NCBI RefSeq assembly: GCF_043380555.1
Contig: NC_091756.1
Span: 10,880,007-10,944,006, forward strand
Reading direction: 5' to 3'
DNA length: 64,000 nt
Origin: Nothobranchius furzeri
Lineage: Eukaryota; Chordata; Actinopteri; Cyprinodontiformes; Nothobranchiidae
Within the stretch, counting starts at the first letter, position 1; each line of letters starts with the position of its first letter. The notes under the pieces were generated by a model that was not told the origin of the DNA, searched no databases, and saw only the letters and a list, made by a program, of their open reading frames with translations. The translations under genes and the position numbers were made by a program. Positions 14,300-27,900 of the stretch are shown one piece after another.

Positions 14300-17200
14300 T
14301 TCATGATGATAGCACTTTCCTAAGGGGGTCAAATCATGTCCCAAAGGTCACCGGATGTGGTGTCAATTTAAAGAAGTAGTCCAGTTACACATTTGTGGGC
14401 TTATAACTTGGCTTCTGAATGTCCTAGAGAGATCAGGTTTATTTTAGTGTACTACAATCAACAGCCCCTACAACCACAAAAAGGAATGGAGTCATTAGCA
14501 CTTATGGTTTGTAAATGGCACCCAGAATTATGTTGCACGAAGCACAATTTTACATCATTCTGGGTCCATTTGTGGGAAAACAAGGTCCAATCAGGCTGAA
14601 ACGTTACAAGAAGGTAGAATCTATTGAGTTGTAAGTGATCTGAATGTTTCATGATGATCGCACATTCCTATAGGGGGTCAAACCATGTCCCAAAGGTCAC
14701 CGGGCCTGGTGTCACTTTAAAGAAGTAGTCCAGTTACACCTTTGTGGGCTTATAACTTGGCTTCTGAATACCCTAAGGAGGTCAGGTTTGTTTTAGAGTA
14801 CTCCAGTTAACAGCCCCCATTACCCCAAAAAGGAATGGAGTCATTAGCACTTATGGTTTTTAAATGGCACCCAGAATTATGTTGCACGAAGCACAATTTC
14901 ACATCATTCTGGGTTCATTTGTGTGAAAACAAGGTCCAATCAGGCTGAAACGTTACAGGAAGGTAGAATCTATTGAGTTGTAAGTGTTCTGAATGTTTCA
15001 TGATGATAGCACTTTCCTAAGGGGGTCAAATCATGTCCCAAAGGTCACCGGATCTCGTGTCAATTTAAAGAAGTAGTCCAGTTACACATTTGTGGGCTTA
15101 TAACTTGGCTTCTGAATGTCCTAGAGAGATCAGGTTTGTTTTAATGTAATCCAATCAACAGCCCCTACAACCACAAAAAGGAATGGAGTCATTAGCACTT
15201 ATGGTTTTTAAATGGCACCCAGAATTATGTTGCACGAAGCACAATTTCACATCATTCTGGGTTCATTTGTGTGAAAACAAGGTCCAATCAGGCTGAAACG
15301 TTACAGGAAGGTAGAATCTATTGAGTTGTAAGTGATCTGAACGTTTCATGATGATAGCACTTTCCTAAGGGGGTCAAATCATGTCCCAAACGTCACCGGA
15401 TCTGGTGTCAATTTAAAGAAGTAGTCCAGTTACACATTTGAGGGCTTATAACTTGGCTTCTGAATGTCCAAGAGAGATCAGGTTTGTTTTAGTGTACTCC
15501 AATCAACCACAAAAAGGAAGGGAGTCATTAGCACTTATGGTTTGTAAATGGCACCCAGAATTACGTTGCACGAAGCACAATTTCACATCATTCTGGGTCC
15601 ATTTGTGTGAAAACAAGGTCCAATCAGGCTCAAACGTTACAAGAAGGTAGAATCTATTGAGTTGTAAGTGATCTGAACGTTTCATGATGATCGCACATTC
15701 CTATTGGGGGTCAAACCATGTCCCAAAGGTCACCGGATCTGGTGTCACTTTAAAGAAGTAGTCCAGTTACACATTTGTGGGCTTATAACTTGGCTTCTGA
15801 ATATCCTAGAGAGGTCAGGTTTGTTTTAGAGTACTCCAGTTAACAGCCCCCATTACCCCAAAAAGGAATGGAGTCATTAGCACTTATGGTTTGTAAATGG
15901 CACCCAGAATTACGTTGCACGAAGCACAATTTCACATCATTCTGGGTCCATTTGTGTGAAAACAAGGTCCAATCAGGCTCAAACGTTACAAGAAGGTAGA
16001 ATCTATTGAGTTGTAAGTGATCTGAACGTTTCATGATGATCGCACATTCCTATCGGGGGTCAAACCATGTCCCAAAGGTCACCGGATCTGGTGTCACTTT
16101 AAAGAAGTAGTCCAGATACACATTTGTGGGCTTATAAGTTGGCTTCTGAATATCCTAGAGAGGTCAGGTTTGTTTTAGAGTACTCCAATTAACAGCCCCC
16201 ATTACCCCAAAAAGGAATGGAGTCATTAGCACTTATGGTTTTTAAATGGCACCCAGAATTATGTTGCACGAAGCACAATTTCACATCATTCTGGGTCTAT
16301 TTGTGTGAAAACAAGGTCCAATCAGGCTGAGACGTTACAGGAAGGTAGAATATATTGAATTGTAAATGATCTGAACGTTTCATGATGATAGCACATTCCT
16401 ATAGGGGGTCAAACCATGTCCCAAAGGTCACCGGATCTGGTGTCAATTTAAAGAAGTAGTCCAGTTACACATTTGTGGGCTTATAACTTGGCTTCTGAAT
16501 GTCTTAGAGAGATCAGGTTTGTTTTAGTATACTCCAATCAACAGCCCCTACAACCACAAAAAGGAATGGAGTCATTAGCACTTATGGTTTTTAAATGGCA
16601 CCCAGAATTATGTTGCACAAAGCACAATTTCATATCATTCTGGGTCCATTTGTGTGAAAACAAGGTCCAATCAGGCTGAAACGTTACAAGAAGGTAGAAT
16701 CTATTGAGTTGTAAGTGATCTGAACGTTTCAAGATGATCGCACATTCCTATAGGGGGTCAAACCGTGTCCCAAAGGTCAACGGGCCTGGTGTCACTTTAA
16801 AGAAGTAGTCCAGTTACACCTTTGTCGGCTTATAACTTTTCTTCTGAATGTCCTAGAGAGGTCAGGTTTGTTTTAGAGTACTTGAATTAATAGCTCCTAC
16901 AACCACAAAAAGGAATGGAGTCATTAGCACTTATGGTTTGTAAATGGCACCCAGAATTATGTTGCACGAAGCAAAATTTCACATCATTCTGGGTTCATTT
17001 GTGTGAAAACAAGGTCCAATCAGGCTGAAACGTTACAGGAAGGTAGAATCTTTTGAGTTGTAAGTGATCTGAACGTTTCATGATGATAGCACTTTCCTAA
17101 GGGGGTCAAACCATGTCCCAAATGTCACCGGATCTGGTGTCAATTTAAAGAAGTAGTCCAGTTACACATTTGTGGGCTTATAACTTGGCTTCTGAATGTC

Positions 17201-17510
17201 CTAGAGAGATCAGGTTTGTTTTAGTGTACTCCAATCAACAGCCCCTACAACCACAAAAAGGAATGGAGTCATTAGCACTTATGGTGTTAAATGGCACCCA
17301 GAATTATGTTGGACGAAGCACAATTTCACATCATTCTGGGTTCATTTGTGTGAAAACAAGGTCCAATCAGGCTGAAACGTTACAGGAAGGTAGAATCTAT
17401 TGAGTTGTAAGTGATCTGAACGTTTCATGATGATCGCACATTCCTAAGGGGGTCAAACCATGTCCCAAAGGTCACCGGATCTGGTGTCAATTTAAAGAAG
17501 TAGTCCAGTT
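14300..17510 (+). repeat. 3.2 kb segmental copy, partner at about 21260-24470
   Basis: Variants at 15438, 15840, 16538 and 17170 recur at 22398, 22800, 23498 and 24130, an offset of 6,960 bp (20 monomers). Left of a one-base deletion in the partner the offset is 6,961, as seen for 14393 and 21354. On the right the pair separates near 17510, where CACCTTTGTGG meets CACATTTGTGG followed by different subtype marks. The block includes a monomer with a 12-bp deletion that marks this lineage. Confidence 0.84.
15498..15520 (+). repeat. Marker deletion of 12 bp inside a monomer
   Basis: The usual CAATCAAC-AGCCCCTACAAC-CACAAAAAGG reads CAATCAACCACAAAAAGG here. Twelve bases lying between two CAAC motifs are gone, as expected for replication slippage. 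The same deletion, together with GGAAGGGAG in place of GGAATGGAG, occurs near 22460, 26980, 28710 and 32885, and in reverse orientation near 62242. These six copies therefore descend from one event and mark block-wise amplification. Confidence 0.9.
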
Positions 17511-20500
17511 ACACCTTTGTGGGCTTATAACTTGGCTTCTGATTATCCTAGAGAGGTCAGGTTTGTTTTAGAGTACTCCAATTAACAGCCCCCATTACCA
17601 CTAAAAGGAATGGAGTCATTAGCACTTATGGTTTGTAAATGGCACCCAGAATTATGTTGCACGAAGCACAATTTCACATCATTCTGGGTTCATTTGTGTG
17701 AAAACAAGGTCCAATCAGGCTGAAACGTTACAAGAAGGTAGAATCCATTGAGTTGTAAGTGATCTGACCATTTCATGATGATCGCACATTCCTATAGGGG
17801 GTCAAACCATGTCCCAAAGGTCTCCGGATCTGGTGTCAATTTAAAGAAGTAGTCCAGTTACACATTTGTGGGCTTATAACTTGGCTTCTGAATGTTCTAG
17901 AGAGATCAGGTTTGTTTTAGTGTACTCCAATCAACAGCCCCTACATCCACAAAAAGGAATGGAGTCATAAGCACTTATGGTTTGTAAATGGCACCCAGAA
18001 TTATGTTGCACAAATCACAATTTCACATCATTCTGGGTCCATTTGTGTGAAAACAAGGTCCAATCAGGCTGAAACGTTACAAGAAGGTAGAATCTATTGA
18101 GTTGTAAGTGATCTGAACGTTTCAAGATGATCGCACATTCCTATAGGGGGTCAAACCATGTCCCAAAGGTCACCGGGCCTGGTGTCACTTTAAAGAAGTA
18201 GTCCAGTTACGCCTTTGTCGGCTTATAACTTTTCTTCTGAATGTCCTAGAGAGGACAGGTTTGTTTTAGAGTACTTCAATTAATAGCTCCTACAACCACA
18301 AAAAGGAATGGAGTCATTAGCACCTATGGTTTGTAAATGGCACCCAGAATTATGTTGCACGAAGCACAATTTCACATCATTCTGGGTCCATTTGTGTGAA
18401 AACAAGGTCCAATCAGGCTGAAACGTTACAAGAATGTAGAATCTATTGAGTTGTAAGTGACATGAACGTTTCAAGATGATCGCACATTCCTATAGAGGGT
18501 CAAATCATGTCCCAAAGGTCACCGGGCCTGGTGTCACTTAAAAGAAGTTGTGCAGTTACACCTTTGTGGGCTTATAACTTGGCTTCTGAATATCCTAGAG
18601 AGGTCAGGTTTGTTTTAGAGTACTCCAATTAACAGCCCCCATTACCCCAAAAAGGAATGGAGTCATTAGCACTTATAGTTTTTAAATGGCACCCAGAATT
18701 ATGTTGCACAAAGCACAATTTCACATCATTCTGTGTTCATTTGTGTGAAAACAAGGTCCAATCAGGCTGAAACGTTACAGGAAGGTAGAATCTATTGAGT
18801 TGTAAGTGATCTGAACGTTTCATGATGATAGCACTTTCCTAAGGGGGTCAAACCATGTCCCAAAGGTCACAGGATATGGTGTCATTTTAAAGAAGTAGTC
18901 CAGTTACACATTTGTGGGCTTATAACTTGGCTTCTGAATGTCCTAGAGAGATCAGGTTTGTTTTAGTGTACTCCAATCAACAGCCCCTACAACCACAAAA
19001 AGGAATGGAGTCATAAGCACTTATGGTTTGTAAATGCCACCCAGAATTATGTTGCACGAAGCACAATTTCACATCATTCTGGGTCCATTTCTGTGAAAAC
19101 AAGGTCCAATCAGGCTGAAACGTTACAAGAAGGTATAATCTATTGAGTTGTAAGTGATCTGAACGTTTCATGATGATCGCACATTCCTATAGGGGGTCAA
19201 ACCATGTCCCAAAGGTCACCGGATCTGGTGTCACTTTAAAGAAGTAGTCCAGTTACACATTTGTGGGCTTATAACTTGGCTTCTGAATGTCCTAGAGAGG
19301 TCAGGTTTGTTTTAGTGTACTCCAATCAACAGCCCCTACAACCACAAAAAGGAATGGAGTCATTAGCACTTATGGTTTGTAAATGGCACCCAGAATTATG
19401 TTGCACGAAGCACAATTTCACATCATTCTGGGTCCATTTGTGTGAAAACAAGGTCCAATCAGGCTGAAACGTTACAGAAAGGTAGAATCCATTGAATTGT
19501 AAGTGATCTGAACGTTTCATGATGATAGCACATTCCTATAGGGGGTCAAAACATGTCCCAAAGGTCACCGGATCTGGTGTCAATTTAAAGAAGTAGTCCA
19601 GTTACACATTTGTGGGCTTATAACTTGGCTTCTGAATGTCCTAGTGAGATCAGGTTTGTTTTAATGTACTCCAATCAACAGCCCCTACAACCACAAAAAA
19701 GGAATGGAGTCATTAGCACTTATGGTTTGTAAATGGCACCCAGAATTATATTGCACGAAGCACAATTTCACATCATTCTGGGTCCATTTGTGTGAAAACA
19801 AGGTCCAATCAGGCTGAAACGTTACAAGAATGTAGAATCTATTGAGTTGTAAGTGACATATGAACGTTTCAAGATGATCGCACATTCCTATAGAGGGTCA
19901 AACCATGTCCCAAAGGTCACCGGGCCTGGTGTCACTTTAAAGAAGTAGTCCAGTTACACCTTTGTGGGCTTATAACTTGGCTTCTGAATATCCTAAAGAG
20001 GTCAGGTTTGTTTTAGAGTACTCCAATTAACAGCCCCCATTATCCCAAAAAGGAATGGAGTCATTAGCACTTATGGTTTTTAAATGGCACCCAGAATTAT
20101 GTTGCACGAAGCACAATTTCACATCATTCTGGGTTCATTTGTGTGAAAACAAGGTCCAATCAGGCTGAAACGTTACAGGAAGGTCGAATCTATTGAGTTG
20201 TAAGTGATCTGAACGTTTAATGCGGATAGCACTTTCCTAAGGAGGTCAAACTATGTCCCAAAGGTCACTGGATCTGGTGTCAATTTAAAGAAGTAGTCCA
20301 GTTACACATTTGTGGGCTTATAACTTGGCTTCTGAATGTCCTAGAGAGATCAGGTTTAATTAAGTGTACTCCAGTCAACAGCCCCTACAACCACAAAAGG
20401 GAATGGAGTCATTAGCACTTATGGTTTGTAAATGGCACCCAGAATTATGTTGCACGAAGCACAATTTCACATCATTCTGGGTTCATTTGTGTGAAAACAA

Positions 20501-21999
20501 GTTCCAATCAGGCTGAAACGTTACAGGAAGGTAGAATATATTGAGTTGTAAGTGATCTGAACGTTTCATGATGATAGCACTTTCCTAAGGGGGTCAAATC
20601 ATGTCCCAAATGTCACCGGATGTGGTGTCAATTTAAAGAAGTAGTCCAGTTACACATTTGTGGGCTTATAACTTGGCTTCTGAATGTCCTAGAGAGATCA
20701 GGTTTATTTTAGTGTACTACAATCAACAGCCCCTACAACCACAAAAAGGAATGGAGTCATTAGCACTTATGGTTTGTAAATGGCACCCAGAATTATGTTG
20801 CACGAAGCACAATTTTACATCATTCTGGGTCCATTTGTGGGAAAACAAGGTCCAATCAGGCTGAAACGTTACAAGAAGGTAGAATCTATTGAGTTGTAAG
20901 TGATCTGAACGTTTCATGATGATCGCACATTCCTATAGGGGGTCAAACCATGTCCCAAAGGTCACCGGGCCTGGTGTCACTTTAAGAAGTAGTCCAGTTA
21001 CACCTTTGTGGGCTTATAACTTGGCTTCTGAATATCCTAAAGAGGTCAGGTTTGTTTTAGAGTACTCCAGTTAACAGCCCCCATTACCCCAAAAAGGAAT
21101 GGAGTCATTAGCACTTATGGTTTTTAAATGGCACCCAGAATTATGTTGCACGAAGCACAATTTCACATCATTCTGGGTTCATTTGTGTGAAAACAAGGTC
21201 CAATCAGGCTGAAACGTTACAGGAAGGTAGGATCTATTGAGTTGTAAGTGTTCTGAACGTTTCATGATGATAGCACTTTCCTAAGGGGGTCAAATCATGT
21301 CCCAAATGTCACCGGATGTGGTGTCAATTTAAAGAAGTAGTCCAGTTACACATTTGTGGGCTTATAACTTGGCTTCTGAATGTCCTAGAGAGATCAGGTT
21401 TATTTTAGTGTACTACAATCAACAGCCCCTACAACCACAAAAAGGAATGGAGTCATTAGCACTTATGGTTTGTAAATGGCACCCAGAATTATGTTGCACG
21501 AAGCACAATTTTACATCATTCTGGGTCCATTTGTGGGAAAACAAGGTCCAATCAGGCTGAAACGTTACAAGAAGGTAGAATCTATTGAGTTGTAAGTGAT
21601 CTGAACGTTTCATGATGATCGCACATTCCTATAGGGGGTCAAACCATGTCCCAAAGGTCAGCGGGCCTGGTGTCACTTTAAGAAGTAGTCCAGTTACACC
21701 TTTGTGGGCTTATAACTTGGCTTCTGAATATCCTAAAGAGGTCAGGTTTGTTTTAGAGTACTCCAGTTAACAGCCCCCATTACCCCAAAAAGGAATGGAG
21801 TCATTAGCACTTATGGTTTTTAAATGGCACCCAGAATTATGTTGCACGAAGCACAATTTCACATCATTCTGGGTTCATTTGTGTGAAAACAAGGTCCAAT
21901 CAGGCTGAAACGTTACAGGAAGGTAGAAGCTATTGAGTTGTAAGTGTTCTGAACGTTTCATGATGATAGCACTTTCCTAAGGGGGTCAAATCATGTCCC

Positions 22000-24900
22000 A
22001 AAGGTCACCGGATCTCGTGTCAATTTAAAGAAGTAGTCCAGTTACACATTTGTGGGCTTATACCTTGGCTTCTGAATGTCCTAGAGAGATCAGGTTTGTT
22101 TTAATGTAATCCAATCAACAGCCCCTACAACCACAAAAAGGAATGGAGTCATTAGCACTTATGGTTTCTAAATGGCACCCAGAATTATGTTGCACGAAGC
22201 ACAATTTCACATCATTCTGGGTTCATTTGTGTGAAAACAAGGTCCAATCAGGCTGAAACGTTACAGGAAGGTAGAATCTATTGAGTTGTAAGTGATCTGA
22301 ACGTTTCATGATGATAGCACTTTCCTAAGGGGGTCAAATCATGTCCCAAAGGTGACCGGATCTGGTGTTAATTTAAAGAAGTAGTCCAGTTACACATTTG
22401 AGGGCTTATAACTTGGCTTCTGAATGTCCAAGAGAGATCAGGTTTGTTTTAGTGTACTCCAATCAACCACAAAAAGGAAGGGAGTCATTAGCACTTATGG
22501 TTTGTAAATGGCACCCAGAATTACGTTGCACGAAGCACAATTTCACATCATTCTGGGTCCATTTGTGTGAAAACAAGGTCCAATCAGGCTCAAACGTTAC
22601 AAGAAGGTAGAATCTATTGAGTTGTAAGTGATCTGAACGTTTCATGATGATCGCACATTCCTATTGGGGGTCAAACCATGTCCCAAAGGTCACCGGATCT
22701 GGTGTCACTTTAAAGAAGTAGTCCAGTTACACATTTGTGGGCTTATAACTTGGCTTCTGAATATCCTAGTGAGGTCAGGTTTGTTTTAGAGTACTCCAGT
22801 TAACAGCCCCCATTACCCCAAAAAGGAATGGAGTCATTAGCACTTATGGTTTGTAAATGGCACCCAGAATTACGTTGCACGAAGCACAATTTCACATCAT
22901 TCTGGGTCCATTTGTGTGAAAACAAGGTCCAATCAGGCTCAAACGTTACAAGAAGGTAGAATCTATTGAGTTGTAAGTGATCTGAACGTTTCATGATGAT
23001 CGCACATTCCTATCGGGGGTCAAACCATGTCCCAAAGGTCACCGGATCTGGTGTCACTTTAAAGAAGTAGTCCAGTTACACATTTGTGGGCTTATAAGTT
23101 GGCTTCTGAATATCCTAGAGAGGTCAGGTTTGTTTTAGAGTACTCCAATTAACAGCCCCCATTACCCCAAAAAGGAATGGAGTCATTAGCACTTATGGTT
23201 TTTAAATGGCACCCAGAATTATGTTGCACGAAGCACAATTTCACATCATTCTGGGTCTATTTGTGTGAAAACAAGGTCCAATCAGGCTGAGACGTTACAG
23301 GAAGGTAGAATATATTGAATTGTAAGTGATCTGAACGTTTCATGATGATAGCACATTCCTATAGGGGGTCAAACCATGTCCCAAAGGTCACCGGATCTGG
23401 TGTCAATTTAAAGAAGTAGTCCAGTTACACATTTGTGGGCTTATAACTTGGCTTCTGAATGTCTTAGAGAGATCAGGTTTGTTTTAGTATACTCCAATCA
23501 ACAGCCCCTACAACCACAAAAAGGAATGGAGTAATTAGCACTTATGGTTTGTAAATGGCACCCAGAATTATGTTGCACAAAGCACAATTTCACATCATTC
23601 TGGGTCCATTTGTGTGAAAACAAGGTCCAATCAGGCTGAAACGTTACAAGAAGGTAGAATCTATTGAGTTGTAAGTGATCTGAACGTTTCAAGATGATCG
23701 CACATTCCTATAAGGGGTCAAACCGTGTCCCAAAGGTCACCGGGCCTGGTGTCACTTTAAAGAAGTAGTCCAGTTACACCTTTGTCGGCTTATAACTTTT
23801 CTTCTGAATGTCCTAGAGAGGTCAGGTTTGTTTTAGAGTACTTCAATTAATAGCTCCTACAACCACAAAAAGGAATGGAGTCATTAGCACTTATGGTTTG
23901 TAAATGGCACCCAGAATTATGTTGCACAAAGCACAATTTCACATCATTCTGGGTTCATTTGTGTGAAAACAAGGTCCAATCAGGCTGAAACGTTACAGGA
24001 AGGTAGAATCTATTGAGTTGTAAGTGATCTGAACGTTTCATGATGATAGCACTTTCCTAAGGGGGTCAAACCATGTCCCAAATGTCACCGGATCTGGTGT
24101 CAATTTAAAGAAGTAGTCCAGTTACACATTTGTGGGCTTATAACTTGGCTTCTGAATGTCCTAGAGAGATCAGGTTTGTTTTAGTGTACTCCAATCATCA
24201 GCCCCTACAACCACAAAAAGGAATGGAGTCATTAGCACTTATGGTGTTAAATGGCACCCAGAATTATGTTGGACGAAGCACAATTTCACATCATTCTGGG
24301 TTCATTTGTGTGAAAACAAGGTCCAATCAGGCTGAAACGTTACAGGAAGGTAGAATCTATTGAGTTGTAAGTGATCTGAACGTTTCATGATGATCGCACA
24401 TTCCTAAGGGGGTCAAACCATGTCCCAAAGGTCACCGGATCTGGTGTCAATTTAAAGAAGTAGTCCAGTTACACATTTGTGGGCTTATAACTTGGCTTCT
24501 GATTTTCCTAGAGAGATCAGGTTTGTTTAGGTGTACTCCAATCAACAGCCCCTACAACCACAAAAAGGAATGGAGTCATAAGCACTTATGGTTTGTAAAT
24601 GGCACCCAGAATTATATTGCACGAAGCACAATTTCACATCATTCTGGGTCCATTTGTGTGAAAACAAGGTCCAATCAGGCTGAAACGTTACAAGAATGTA
24701 GAATTTATTGTGTTGTAAGTGACATATGTACGTTTCAAGATGATCGCACATTCCTATAGAGGGTCAAACCATGTCCCAAAGGTCACCGGGCCTGGTGTCA
24801 CTTTAAAGAAGTAGTCCAGTTACACATTTGTGGGCTTATAACTTGGCTTCTGAATATCCTAGAGAGGTCAGGTTTGTTTTAGAGTACTCCAATTAACAGC

Positions 24901-27900
24901 CCCCATTACCCCAAAAATGAATGGAGTCATTAGCACTTATGGTTTTTAAATGGCACCCAGAATAATGTTGCACGAAGCACAATTTCACATCATTCTGGGT
25001 TCATTTGTGTGAAAACAAGGTCCAATCAGGCTGAAACGTTACAGGAAGGTAGAATCTATAGAGTTGTAAGTGATCTGAACGTTTCATGATGATCGCACAT
25101 TCCTATAGGGGGTCAAACCATGTCCCAAAGGTCACCGGGCCTGGTGTCACTTTAAAGAAGTAGTCCAGTTACACCTTTGTGGGCTTATAACTTGGCTTCT
25201 GAATATCCTAAAGAGGTCAGCTTTGTTTTAGAGTACTCCAATTAACAGCCCCCATTATCCCAAAAAGGAATGGAGTCATTAGCACTTATGGTTTTTAAAT
25301 GGCACCCAGAATTATGTTGCACGAAGCACAATTTCACATCATTCTGGGTTCATTTGTGTGAAAACAAGGTCCAATCAGGCTGAAACTTTACAGGAAGGTC
25401 GAATCTATTGAGTTGTAAGTGATCTGAACGTTTCATGCGGATAGCACTTTCCTAAGGAGGTCAAACTATGTCCCAAAGGTCACCGGATCTGGTGTCAATT
25501 TAAAGAAGTAGTCCAGTTACACATTTGTGGGCTTATAACTTGGCTTCTGAATGTCCTAGAGAGATCAGGTTTAATTTAGTGTACTCCAATCAACAGCCCC
25601 TACAAGCACAAAAGGGAATGGAGTCATTAGCACTTATGGTTTGTAAATGGCACCCAGAATTATGTTGCACGAAGCACAATTTCACATCATTCTGGGTTAA
25701 TTTGTGTGAAAACAAGGTCCAATCAGGCTGAAACGTTACAGGAAGGTAGAATATATTGAGTTGTAAGTGATCTGAACGTTTCATGATGATAGCACTTTCC
25801 TAAGGGGGTCAAATCATGTCCCAAAGGTCACCGGATGTGGTGTCAATTTAAAGAAGTAGTCCAGTTACACATTTGTGGGCTTATAACTTGGCTTCTGAAT
25901 GTCCTAGAGAGATCAGGTTTATTTTAGTGTACTACAATCAACAGCCCCTACAACCACAAAAAGGAATGGAGTCATTAGCACTTATGGTTTGTAAATGGCA
26001 CCCAGAATTATGTTGCACGAAGCACAATTTCACATCATTCTGGGTCCATTTGTGGGAAAACAAGGTCCAATCAGGCTGAAACGTTACAAGAAGGTAGAAT
26101 CTATTGAGTTGTAAGTGATCTGAACGTTTCATGATGATCGCACATTCCTATAGGGGGTCAAACCATGTCCCAAAGGTCACCGGGCCTGGTGTCACTTTAA
26201 AGAAGTAGTCCAGTTACACCTTTGTGGGCTTATAACTTGGCTTCTGAATATCCTAAAGAGGTCAGGTTTGTTTTAGAGTACTCCAGTTAACAGCCCCCAT
26301 TACCCCAAAAAGGAATGGAGTCATTAGCACTTATGGTTTTTAAATGGCACCCAGAATTATGTTGCACGAAGCACAATTTCACATCATTCTGGGTTCATTT
26401 GTGTGAAAACAAGGTCCAATCAGGCTGAAACGTTACAGGAAGGTAGAATCTATTGAGTTGTAAGTGATCTGAACGTTTCATGATGATAGCACTTTCCTAA
26501 GGGGGTCAAATCATGTCCCAAAGGTCACCGGATCTCGTGTCAATTTAAAGAAGTAGTCCAGTTACACATTTGTGGGCTTATAACTTGGCTTCTGAATGTC
26601 CTAGAGAGATCAGGTTTGTTTTAATGTAATCCAATCAACAGCCCCTACAACCACAAAAAGGAATGGAGTCATTAGCACTTATGGTTTTTAAATGGCACCC
26701 AGAATTATGTTGCACGAAGCACAATTTCACATCATTCTGGGTTCATTTGTGTGAAAACAAGGTCCAATCAGGCTGAAACGTTACAGGAAGGTAGAATCTA
26801 TTGAGTTGTAAGTGATCTGAACGTTTCATGATGATAGCACTTTCCTAAGGGGGTCAAATCATGTCCAAAAGGTCAACGGATCTGGTGTCAATTTAAAGAA
26901 GTAGTCCAGTTACACATTTGAGGGCTTATAACTTGGCTTCTGAATGTCCAAGAGAGATCAGGTTTGTTTTAGTGTACTCCAATCAACCACAAAAAGGAAG
27001 GGAGTCATTAGCACTTATGGTTTGTAAATGGCACCCAGAATTACGTTGCACGAAGCACAATTTCACATCATTCTGGGTCCATTTGTGTGAAAACAAGGTC
27101 CAATCAGGCTCAAACGTTACAAGAAGGTAGAATCTATTGAGTTGTAAGTGATCTGAACGTTTCATGATGATCGCACATTCCTATTGGGGGTCAAACCATG
27201 TCCCAAAGGTCACCGGATCTGGTGTCACTTTAAAGAAGTAGTCCAGTTACACATTTGTGGGCTTATAACTTGGCTTCTGAATATCCTAGAGAGGTCAGGT
27301 TTGTTTTAGAGTACTCCAATTAACAGCCCCCATTACCCCAAAAAGGAATGGAGTCATTAGCACTTATGGTTTTTAAATGGCACCCAGAATTATGTTGCAC
27401 GAAGCACAATTTCACATCATTCTGGGTCCATTTGTGTGAAAACAAGGTCCAATCAGGCTGAGACGTTACAGGAAGGTAGAATCTATTGAATTCTAAGTGA
27501 TCTGAACGTTTCATGATGATAGCACATTCCTATAGGGGGTCAAACCATGTCCCAAAGGTCACCGGATCTGGTGTCAATTTAAAGAAGTAGTCCAGTTACA
27601 CATTTGTGGGCTTATAACTTGGCTTCTGCATGTCTTAGAGAGATCAGGTTTGTTTTAGTATACTACAATCACCAGCCCCTACAACCACAAAAAGGAATGG
27701 AGTCATTAGCACTTATGGTTTGTAAATGGCACCCAGAATTATGTTGCACGAAGCACAATTTTACATCATTCTAGGTCCATTTGTGGGAAAACAAGGTCCA
27801 ATCAGGCTGAAACGTTACAAGAAGGTAGAATCTATTGAGTTGTAAGTGATCTGAACGTTTCATGATGATCGCACATACCTATAGGGGGTCAAACCATGTC

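Larger units (their letters stand above)
2097..14990 (+). repeat. 8-monomer higher-order repeat region, 2,792 bp unit
   Basis: Subtype monomers recur in fixed order. The same variant monomer begins near 2595, 5387, 9572 and 12712, at spacings of 2,792, 4,185 and 3,140 bp. The next variants (near 2944, 5736, 9921 and 13061; then 3303, 6095, 10629 and 13420; then 4341, 7133, 11666 and 14458) keep the order. The long intervals are explained by four extra monomers at about 7530-8875, including a stretch matching 1062-1735, and by one extra monomer near 10270 that copies the 9572 type. Copies 2 and 4 share private changes, such as GAATGTTTC at the end of the 7133 and 14458 monomers, so they are closer to each other than to copies 1 and 3. 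Edges are approximate. Confidence 0.88.
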
